A stretch of DNA of 6,456 nt from an uncultured Clostridia bacterium (GTDB taxonomy: Bacteria; Bacillota; Clostridia; Oscillospirales; Ruminococcaceae), in assembly GCA_947177695.1 (NCBI GenBank), contig CAMWVO010000113.1:1-6456 (forward strand), read 5' to 3'. Within the stretch, counting starts at the first letter, position 1. Each line of letters opens with the position of its first letter. Under the pieces are notes generated by a model. It had not been told where the DNA came from. It did not search any database and worked only from the letters and a program-made list of their open reading frames with translations. The translations under genes and the position numbers were made by a program. Positions 1-4,858 of the stretch are shown here, piece by piece.

Positions 1-54
1 CTGGCGAACTTTTTTGAGTCGGCGGCTGCGCCGCCGAAGCGTCCCGACAGTTAG
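1..54 (+). CDS. Possible C-terminal tail of an upstream gene (partial)
   Basis: Reading from base 1 gives LANFFESAAAPPKRPDS and then TAG at 52-54. The codons look like those of the neighbouring genes, and the next promoter begins about 45 bases after this stop, which fits a gene ending here. Only 17 residues are visible, so no family can be assigned. Another frame stops at TGA 15-17, and the segment also contains a GC-rich hairpin, so it may instead be non-coding. Confidence 0.3.
   Translation: MANFFESAAAPPKRPDS
19..37. repeat. GC-rich hairpin (8-bp stem)
   Basis: TCGGCGGC (19-26) pairs perfectly with GCCGCCGA (30-37) across a TGC loop. The T-run lies before it (10-15) on the plus strand, so it does not have the layout of an intrinsic terminator in either direction. 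It may be a coincidence of Ala/Pro codons at the end of the upstream reading frame, or a small palindromic repeat. GCCGCC/GGCGGC stems also occur at 2638-2661. Confidence 0.45.
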
Positions 55-100
55 TGCGTTAAATCAAAATTTATCCTACCGCCATGTTCTGCACCACATC

Positions 101-129
101 TTGACAAGTTTTCCCCATGGTGCTAAAAT
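101..129 (+). promoter_or_regulatory. Sigma-A-type promoter of cls
   Basis: A perfect -35 TTGACA (101-106) is separated by exactly 17 bases from a 5/6 -10 box, TAAAAT (124-129). Transcription would start near 136, eight or so bases before the Shine-Dalgarno sequence at 145-152. A promoter here means that codons upstream of about 136 are not translated as part of cls. This is the strongest consensus promoter in the window. Confidence 0.8.
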
Positions 130-144
130 AAAGAAAAACCCCCG

Positions 145-152
145 AAAGGAAG
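145..152 (+). promoter_or_regulatory. Shine-Dalgarno sequence of cls, pointing to an ATA start
   Basis: AAAGGAAG lies 8 bases before in-frame ATA 161-163 and 2 bases before in-frame ATA 155-157. The same AAAGGAAG precedes the genes at 1837 and 4859, which supports it as the local ribosome binding site. A second weak candidate, CAGGA (202-206), lies only 2 bases before ATG 209, too close for good use. Confidence 0.6.
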
Positions 153-160
153 AGATACCC

Positions 161-1717
161 ATAAAAAGAAAATTAAAAAGTCTGTTTAAAATTATTTTCG
201 GCAGGACAATGATCGTAGTTTTCGGACTTCTGCTTCAGATTGCTTTCATTGTTTCCGCTCTGAATTTTTTCAGCGACCGCTTTGTTTACTTCTCCATCGC
301 CTCGATGCTTCTCTCGCTTGTCGTACTTGTGTGGATAATCAACGACAACACCAACCCGTACTACAAGCTGGCATGGGTAGTGCCTGTTCTCATAATCCCC
401 GTTTTCGGCACTGTAACCTACTTGTTTGCAAAGCTGGAGCTTGGCACTCACATCATGAACAACAGGCTGCTGAAGCTTATCGACAAGACGTCGCCGTTTA
501 TACCCCAAAATAAGGACACGCTGGACGAGCTTGAAAAAATAAGCGTCAAGGAAAAAAATCTTGCCGTCTATATGAAGACCTACGCGGGGTATCCTATATG
601 GAGAAACACTTACGCCGAATATTATCCTCTCGGCGAGGACGCTTTCGCTTCAATGGTACGCGAGCTTGAAGCCGCCGAGGAATTTATTTTTATGGAGTAT
701 TTTATCGTCGAGCGGGGCGTGATGTGGAATACTATTCTTGAAATACTCGCAAGAAAAGCGGCTGAGGGCGTGGACGTCCGCTTCATGTACGATGGAATGT
801 GCAGCCTTATGCTGGTGCCCTACAGCTACCCCAAAAAGCTTGAAGCCATGGGCATAAAGTGCAAAATGTTCTCGCCCATAAAGCCTGTGCTTTCCACAGT
901 TCAGAACAACCGCGACCACAGAAAAATTCTCGTTGTGGACGGTCATACTGCCTTTACGGGCGGCGTTAATCTTGCCGACGAGTACATCAACAAGGTTGAG
1001 TACTACGGTCACTGGAAGGACACCGCCGTTATGCTCAAAGGCGAAGCTGCCGCGGGATTTACCATAATGTTCCTGCAAAACTGGAATATCAGCGAGAGTA
1101 CCGAGGACGATTACGCAAACTATATCAAAAGCGACTTCCCTCAGCTTCGGGAGAATGACCTGCCAACGGACGGCTTTGTGCTTCCCTACGGCGACAGTCC
1201 GCTGGACAACGAAAACGTGGGACAGATCGTCTATCTGGACATACTCAACAGAGCCGAGCGGTACGTCCACATAATGACGCCCTATCTTATTCTGGACAAC
1301 GAGATGGTGGGCGCGCTGACCTACGCGGCAAAGCGGGGCGTGGACGTTATCATCATCATGCCCCATATCCCCGACAAGGTTTACGCTTACCTGCTTGCCC
1401 GCTCATACTACGCGGAGCTTATCCGCGCGGGGGTCAAGATATACGAATATACACCGGGATTTGTCCACGCGAAATGCTTTGTCAGCGACGATACAAGAGC
1501 CGTTGTGGGTTCGATAAATCTGGATTACCGCAGCCTGTTCCTGCATTTCGAATGCGCTTCATATTTCTACAGACACCCGGTTGTTGAACAGGTGGAGCAG
1601 GACGTGCAGAACACTTTGAAAAGGTGTATGCAGGTCACCATTGAGGACTGCAAAAAGTTTAATCCTTTCAAGCGCATAGCGGGACACATTCTGAGACTTT
1701 TCGCCCCGCTTATGTAA
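161..1717 (+). CDS. cls: Cardiolipin synthase (phospholipase D superfamily), apparent ATA start
   Basis: Membrane-bound synthase expected to make cardiolipin from phosphatidylglycerol, as known for ClsA-type bacterial enzymes. With ATA 161 as codon 1 the protein has 518 residues, a normal length. Hydrophobic spans lie at about 16-34, 41-60 and 70-90 (PLDc_N region, including NDNTNPYYKLAWV). Two HKD catalytic motifs follow: H253-x-K255-x4-D260 then GGVN, and H436-x-K438-x4-D443 then GSINLD. Both are intact, so the enzyme should be active. Start choice: the reading frame is open back to a TTG at 14, but the promoter lies inside that extension. The sequence AAAGGAAG (145-152) sits 8 bases before ATA 161, giving MKRKLKSLFK, a typical basic lead-in to the first span. 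No ATG, GTG or TTG follows the promoter in frame until ATG 209, which would give 502 residues and begin at the edge of the first span. The function is sure; the start is not. Confidence 0.95.
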   Translation: MKRKLKSLFKIIFGRTMIVVFGLLLQIAFIVSALNFFSDRFVYFSIASMLLSLVVLVWIINDNTNPYYKLAWVVPVLIIPVFGTVTYLFAKLELGTHIMNNRLLKLIDKTSPFIPQNKDTLDELEKISVKEKNLAVYMKTYAGYPIWRNTYAEYYPLGEDAFASMVRELEAAEEFIFMEYFIVERGVMWNTILEILARKAAEGVDVRFMYDGMCSLMLVPYSYPKKLEAMGIKCKMFSPIKPVLSTVQNNRDHRKILVVDGHTAFTGGVNLADEYINKVEYYGHWKDTAVMLKGEAAAGFTIMFLQNWNISESTEDDYANYIKSDFPQLRENDLPTDGFVLPYGDSPLDNENVGQIVYLDILNRAERYVHIMTPYLILDNEMVGALTYAAKRGVDVIIIMPHIPDKVYAYLLARSYYAELIRAGVKIYEYTPGFVHAKCFVSDDTRAVVGSINLDYRSLFLHFECASYFYRHPVVEQVEQDVQNTLKRCMQVTIEDCKKFNPFKRIAGHILRLFAPLM

Positions 1718-1726
1718 AATTTTGAA

Positions 1727-1738
1727 CGTTATATAACG
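1727..1738. repeat. 12-bp perfect palindrome after cls
   Basis: CGTTATATAACG begins 9 bases after the cls stop codon. It could be a dimeric protein binding site or chance in AT-rich sequence. It has no T-run, so it is not an intrinsic terminator. Confidence 0.3.
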
Positions 1739-1753
1739 CACGTAACATAAACA

Positions 1754-1792
1754 GAAAAAGGCGCTTTATACACGTCTGTGCAAAAAGCCGCC
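1754..1792 (-). terminator. Terminator-like hairpin oriented to the minus strand
   Basis: GGCGCTTT (1760-1767) pairs with AAAGCCGCC (1784-1792) with one bulged base and a 16-base loop. The run AGAAAAA (1753-1759) lies on the left, so on the minus strand the hairpin is followed by a U-run, as in an intrinsic terminator. On the plus strand it is followed by GAAATAAG, so it should not stop cls transcription. No minus-strand gene ends here, so the role is unclear. Confidence 0.4.
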
Positions 1793-1801
1793 GAAATAAG
1801 T

Positions 1802-1814
1802 CGGAATAATTCCG
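1802..1814. repeat. 13-bp palindrome just before the RBS of the VTT gene
   Basis: CGGAAT-A-ATTCCG is a perfect odd-length palindrome ending one base before the AAAGGAAG at 1816-1823. Its position is consistent with an operator or a small leader hairpin affecting translation, but nothing identifies a partner. Confidence 0.3.
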
Positions 1815-1836
1815 CAAAGGAAGTGTAAAAAACAAC

Positions 1837-2559
1837 ATGAAAGGAAAAATAACAGCAGTTATAAAACGCGTCGTTCAGTTAGCCCCCCTGGTAATGGTGG
1901 CTGTATGCGCGCTGCTGTATCTGAAATTTTTCAGAGGAGTGACTATCGAGCATATACTTGAATTTACCCCCGAAAACCTGTGGCTTGCGGCACTTGTTAT
2001 GCTGGGACTTTTCGCGCTGAAATCCCTGTCGATATTTTTCCCCATGCTCATTCTTATAGCCGCTTCGGGAAGCATTTTCCCCACATTTTTGTCCGCCGTG
2101 CTTGTGAACTGCGCGGGGGTCGCGGTGATGATACTCGTCCCCTACGCCATAGGACGATTTGCCGAAAGGGAGTTCGTGGAGGGGCTGATAAACAAGCACA
2201 AAAACGCCTCGAAGCTTCGCGAGCTGAAATCGGACAACGAGCTTTTCATCGCCTATTTTTTAAGGGTAATAAACGTGCTGCCCTGCGACTTGGTAAGTAT
2301 GTTTCTCGGTTCGACGGGCTTCGGGCTGTGGAAATATATGCTGGGTTCGTTTTTGGGGATATTCCCGGGAATTATTACGACAACCCTTATGGGCGCGAAT
2401 GTGGATAACCCCGCCTCGCCGAAATTCTGGATGTCCGTGGTGGTGGAAATTTTCTTTGCGGCAGCTTCGAGCATATGGTATTATTTCTATAAGAAAAAAA
2501 AGAAAGGCTCGGAAATCAGTGAAACGGATACCTCGGAAACTTCTCCTGATAACAAATAA
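1837..2559 (+). CDS. TVP38/TMEM64-family (VTT domain, DedA superfamily) membrane protein
   Basis: A 240-residue integral membrane protein. Hydrophobic segments lie at about 13-30, 48-62, 63-80, 83-104, 137-156 (possibly re-entrant), 166-185 and 198-217, followed by a KKKKKG stretch and a polar acidic tail. The stretch 140-178 (YFLRVINVLP ... GSTGFGLW ... GSFLGIFPG), with Arg143, Pro149 and glycine-rich turns, is the conserved core of the VTT/SNARE-associated family. Eukaryotic relatives (TMEM41B, VMP1) are lipid scramblases, and bacterial DedA proteins include undecaprenyl-phosphate and phospholipid flippases. The substrate of TVP38 members is unknown, and none can be assigned here. ATG 1837 is preceded by AAAGGAAG at 1816-1823, a long spacing of 13. 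It lies 119 bases after cls on the same strand, so cotranscription is possible. No convincing promoter of its own was found. The stop codon touches the inverted-repeat element at 2560. Confidence 0.88.
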   Translation: MKGKITAVIKRVVQLAPLVMVAVCALLYLKFFRGVTIEHILEFTPENLWLAALVMLGLFALKSLSIFFPMLILIAASGSIFPTFLSAVLVNCAGVAVMILVPYAIGRFAEREFVEGLINKHKNASKLRELKSDNELFIAYFLRVINVLPCDLVSMFLGSTGFGLWKYMLGSFLGIFPGIITTTLMGANVDNPASPKFWMSVVVEIFFAAASSIWYYFYKKKKKGSEISETDTSETSPDNK

Positions 2560-2604
2560 ATACCGCAGAAATAAATGCGTACGATTTCATGCAAGCTTTA
2601 TGCC

Positions 2605-2629
2605 AAAACTAAATTTCCGTCTCGGAAAT
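2605..2629 (-). terminator. Candidate terminator for the minus-strand phosphate transporter gene
   Basis: ATTTCCG (2613-2619) and CGGAAAT (2623-2629) form a 7-bp stem with a TCT loop. Read on the minus strand the stem is followed by TTAGTTTTGG, a broken U-run. It lies about 130 bases after the transporter stop codon. The hairpin at 2668-2682 would be met first and could also stop minus-strand transcription weakly. Confidence 0.4.
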
Positions 2630-2636
2630 AAAATTA

Positions 2637-2662
2637 TGCCGCCATCACTATAGACGGCGGCA
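2637..2662. repeat. GCCGCC/GGCGGC hairpin inside the inverted-repeat element
   Basis: TGCCGCC (2637-2643) pairs with GGCGGCA (2656-2662), leaving a 12-base loop. The segments GCCGCCAT (2638-2645) and AGACGGC (2652-2658) recur directly joined at 4834-4848, upstream of recJ, with only the six bases CACTAT between them differing. Confidence 0.55.
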
Positions 2663-2667
2663 AGCAT

Positions 2668-2684
2668 AAAGGCTCAGCCTTTTT
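2668..2684 (+). terminator. Intrinsic terminator after the VTT gene
   Basis: AAAGGC (2668-2673), a TCA loop and GCCTTT (2677-2682) are followed by two more Ts (2683-2684) and then GGGGGG. This is a compact rho-independent terminator shape for plus-strand transcripts from the cls and VTT genes, about 110 bases after the VTT stop codon. Because the left arm follows AT-rich sequence, it is partly bidirectional. Confidence 0.6.
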
Positions 2685-2760
2685 GGGGGGACGCATTTAT
2701 TTCTGCGGTATAAAATAACTTATGTTATATAATGTCTGTTATTGTCGAAATTATATCCGT

Positions 2761-4563
2761 TCAGACCACATATTTTGCCATGTACTGCTCGGTAAGATCC
2801 ATATACTCCTTGTCGCTGCTCTTGTGCTGAGCCTGAATGTACTCGTGGCGGTTAAGCACGGATTTGTTTTTCTGCGCGCCGATAACGTACACACCAACGT
2901 TTGAGCAGTGGTCGGAAATACGCTCCAGATTGATAAGCAGATCGAGGAAATTCACTCCGCTCTCCACAACGCACTCGCCGTTTTTAAGACGTTCGATATG
3001 CCGCGCTTTCAGCGTTTCGTTAAGAAAGTCCACAGTTTCCTCCAGCGGCTCTATCTTGAACGCAAGCCCGATGTCGTTGTTTTTGACCGTATCCACCGCC
3101 ATGCCGATTATTTCCTCCACCGCGTCAGAGATAACCCCAAGCTCCCGAAGCGCGCTGTCCGAAAAGGTAACGTCAAGGTCGTGAAGCTTTTCCGCGTTTT
3201 CGATAAGGTTCATGGCGTAGTCGCCGATACGCTCAAACTCGGAGGTAAGGTGCAGAAGCTCGGTAACACGGCGGTTCTCGTAGTCGGTAAGGATACACTC
3301 GGTTATCTTCACAAGATAGGCGTTGAGCTTGTCCTCCATGCGGTCGAGAGCCTCCTCGTTGTCGGTAAGACGGGCGATAAGCTTTTCGCTGAACTCGCCT
3401 CTGCCGAACAGCTTGCGCATTCCCGTAAAGTTCTGCAAAGCCACACGTCCCATTGTGACGACTGCGTTGTTCGCCTGCTGAATGGCAAGCGACGGCGATT
3501 TGAGAAAACGCTCGTCCAGCGCGCTGAATATGATCTCCTCGCCGCCCTGTTCGGCTTCCGCGCTGCTTTTGTCCCGAATTGTAATGCAGGCAAGCTTTTC
3601 AAGAAGCTTCGTAAAGGGCAGGAAGCAAAGCGTTACGGTCACGTTGAAAAGCGTGTGGAAATTTGCGATGCCGCCCATGTCTATGGTTTCGTCCCAGCGG
3701 GGGAAGCCGATCGTCGCTTTTATTGCGTAAACCACGATCAGAAACGCCACAGTGCCGATAACATTGAAGTACAGGTGGACAACAGCCGCCCGCTTTGCGT
3801 TTTTATTCGCGCCCACGGCGGAAATAAGGGAGGTCACGCAGGAGCCTATGTTCTGTCCCATAATGATAGGGAACGCCGCGGAAAATTTAAGTATGCCCGT
3901 GGAGGAAATGGCTTGCAGGATACCTACCGAAGCCGATGAGCTTTGCAGCAGAGCCGTTACGGCAGCGCCCGCGATTATTCCCAGAAAAGGATTTGACAGC
4001 GCGGAGAAAAGCTTTCTGAAAGCATCAAGCTCCGCCATTGGAGCGACCGCTCCGCTCATGGTGAGCATTCCCGTGAAGAGGATGCCAAGTCCCACCAGAG
4101 CCTCGCCGATATTTTTTTTCATGTCGCTTTTGGTCAGCATATAGATGACAAGTCCCGTTACCGCGATTATCGGCGCAAGGTATGTGGGGGTCAGCAGCTT
4201 TAAGGCAAAGCCCACGTTCGCGCTGTTTTCAAGGTCTCCGAGGCGGAGTATCTGACCCGTAACGGTAGTACCGATATTCGCGCCCATTATAACGCCGATC
4301 GCCGAGGACAGCTTTAATATCCCAGCGTTTACCATGCCGACGATGATTACCGTTGTCGCGCCCGAGCTCTGGATAGCGGCGGTAACGACCGCGCCGAGAG
4401 CAACGCTTTTGAAGATGTTGTTGGTAAGTCCCGAAAGTATCTTTTCAAGCTTTCCGCCCGAAATTTTTTCCAGACCGCGGCTGAGCATAAGCATACCGTA
4501 AATGAACAGTGCAACTCCTCCGAACGCCTGGATAGCGATAAGTACGATATCGGATCCTGACAT
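2761..4563 (-). CDS. Na+/phosphate cotransporter family protein with C-terminal PhoU domain
   Basis: A 600-residue fusion typical of bacterial NptA/YjbB-like proteins, expected to move inorganic phosphate across the membrane with Na+. The membrane half (about 1-330) contains the two inverted Na/Pi-cotransport repeats. Each has the hallmark QSS motif: QSSGATTV at 65-72 and QSSSASVG at 207-214, each followed by a G-x-N-I-G motif (GANIGTT 94-100; GQNIGSC 236-242). The soluble half (about 350-565) is PhoU-like, with two metal-binding helices: SEFERIGDYAMN (441-452) and NLERISDHCSNV (545-556). The start is ATG 4563, because AGGAG lies 7 bases upstream on the minus strand (CTCCT, 4571-4575). The frame stays open to 4644, but that extension would contain the promoter and reads as low-complexity basic residues. 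It converges on the VTT gene and diverges from recJ. The sequence shows no Pho box, and no pst genes are nearby. Confidence 0.95.
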   Translation of the reverse strand: MSGSDIVLIAIQAFGGVALFIYGMLMLSRGLEKISGGKLEKILSGLTNNIFKSVALGAVVTAAIQSSGATTVIIVGMVNAGILKLSSAIGVIMGANIGTTVTGQILRLGDLENSANVGFALKLLTPTYLAPIIAVTGLVIYMLTKSDMKKNIGEALVGLGILFTGMLTMSGAVAPMAELDAFRKLFSALSNPFLGIIAGAAVTALLQSSSASVGILQAISSTGILKFSAAFPIIMGQNIGSCVTSLISAVGANKNAKRAAVVHLYFNVIGTVAFLIVVYAIKATIGFPRWDETIDMGGIANFHTLFNVTVTLCFLPFTKLLEKLACITIRDKSSAEAEQGGEEIIFSALDERFLKSPSLAIQQANNAVVTMGRVALQNFTGMRKLFGRGEFSEKLIARLTDNEEALDRMEDKLNAYLVKITECILTDYENRRVTELLHLTSEFERIGDYAMNLIENAEKLHDLDVTFSDSALRELGVISDAVEEIIGMAVDTVKNNDIGLAFKIEPLEETVDFLNETLKARHIERLKNGECVVESGVNFLDLLINLERISDHCSNVGVYVIGAQKNKSVLNRHEYIQAQHKSSDKEYMDLTEQYMAKYVV

Positions 4564-4570
4564 ATTTTCT

Positions 4571-4575
4571 CTCCT
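4571..4575 (-). promoter_or_regulatory. Ribosome binding site fixing the transporter start
   Basis: On the minus strand ACAGGAGAG is followed by AAAAT and ATG. The AGGAG core has a 7-base spacing to ATG 4563. The leader upstream is almost all A and G on the transcript, so it should be unstructured and well translated. Confidence 0.8.
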
Positions 4576-4612
4576 GTTTCTTTTTTCTCTTTTGTTTTTT
4601 CTCACAAGTATA

Positions 4613-4621
4613 ATTATAGCA
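4613..4621 (-). promoter_or_regulatory. Extended -10 promoter of the phosphate transporter gene
   Basis: On the minus strand the sequence TGCTATAAT is a perfect extended -10 (TGnTATAAT). The -35 region, around 4636-4642, is poor (CTTTTA at 17 spacing), which an extended -10 can compensate for. Transcription would start near 4606, giving a leader of about 43 bases with the RBS properly placed. Confidence 0.65.
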
Positions 4622-4680
4622 TTGCTCCGAAAGAATAAAAGCACATTTTATGACTAATTTTATTTTCTCATTAATATACA

Positions 4681-4696
4681 AAAATCGACCGATTTT
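4681..4696. repeat. Palindrome in the divergent intergenic region
   Basis: AAAATCG (4681-4687) and CGATTTT (4690-4696) form a 7-bp inverted repeat with an AC centre. It lies about 75 bases upstream of each of the two divergent start sites. This could be an operator or hairpin. No regulator can be named. Confidence 0.35.
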
Positions 4697-4770
4697 GTGG
4701 AATTTTTTATGCGCAGTACCGAAAACCAACCCGCGGCTTTTTATTTTGCGGAAAATGTTTTCGCGGACAC

Positions 4771-4800
4771 TTGATTATTGGAGGGTAAATATGGTATAAT
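4771..4800 (+). promoter_or_regulatory. Promoter of recJ
   Basis: TTGATT (4771-4776) and TATAAT (4795-4800) are separated by 18 bases, and the -10 is extended (TGGTATAAT). Transcription would start near 4807, giving a leader of about 52 bases. An 11-bp palindrome, AATGT-A-ACATT (4803-4813), covers the predicted start site. A GAAAA/TTTTC hairpin (4751-4762) lies just upstream of the -35. Either could be a regulator site, but neither is assigned. Confidence 0.75.
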
Positions 4801-4826
4801 GTAATGTAACATTTAAGTATTTTGGG

Positions 4827-4858
4827 AAAGGAAGCCGCCATAGACGGCAGAAGTGTAA
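4827..4858 (+). promoter_or_regulatory. recJ ribosome binding site separated from ATG by a small hairpin
   Basis: AAAGGAAG (4827-4834) is the only good Shine-Dalgarno sequence but ends 24 bases before ATG 4859. The gap holds GCCG (4834-4837) pairing with CGGC (4845-4848), a 4-bp stem that could loop out the extra length. GAAG occurs on both sides (4831-4834 and 4850-4853). Without the 19 bases 4835-4853 the site would read AAAGGAAG-TGTAA-ATG, an ideal spacing. An in-frame TAA at 4856-4858 rules out any earlier start. Confidence 0.55.

Larger units (their letters stand above)
2560..2711. repeat. 152-bp element bounded by perfect 21-bp inverted repeats (MITE/REP-like)
   Basis: Bases 2560-2580 (beginning ATACCGCAGAAATAAA) are the exact reverse complement of 2691-2711. 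The outermost base pair may belong to the flanks: taken as 2561-2710, the element is flanked by TAAA on both sides (2557-2560 and 2711-2714), a possible target-site duplication, though weak in AT-rich sequence. Inside are three hairpins: 2613-2629 (7-bp stem), 2637-2662 (7-bp stem including GCCGCC/GGCGGC) and 2668-2682 (6-bp stem followed by Ts). No credible coding sequence is present. It fills the gap between two convergent genes, as REP/BOX-type intergenic repeats and non-autonomous transposon relics often do. Whether it is repeated elsewhere in the genome cannot be seen here. Confidence 0.8.

Noticed and set aside
19..37. GC hairpin as a terminator of the upstream gene
   Set aside because: No T-run follows it on either strand. 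The T-run at 10-15 is on the wrong side.
14..160. N-terminal extension of cls starting at TTG 14 (49 extra residues)
   Set aside because: There is no RBS before it, the strong promoter at 101-129 lies inside it, and its sequence does not resemble the family's N-terminus.
650..1366. A 238-codon minus-strand open frame inside cls
   Set aside because: It covers the catalytic region of cls in antisense and is rich in His and Val, as expected from reverse-complemented codons. No RBS or family signature is seen.
2399..2653. An 84-codon plus-strand frame overlapping the VTT gene and the inverted-repeat element
   Set aside because: It overlaps the 3' end of a real gene in another frame, runs into the repeat, and has no RBS or recognisable sequence.
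2908..3939. A 343-codon plus-strand open frame opposite the phosphate transporter
   Set aside because: It is entirely antisense to a well-supported gene, has no domain-like pattern, and follows from the codon bias of the minus-strand gene.
4564..4644. 27-residue N-terminal extension of the phosphate transporter
   Set aside because: The extended -10 promoter and the AGGAG RBS both lie within this stretch, so translation must start at 4563.
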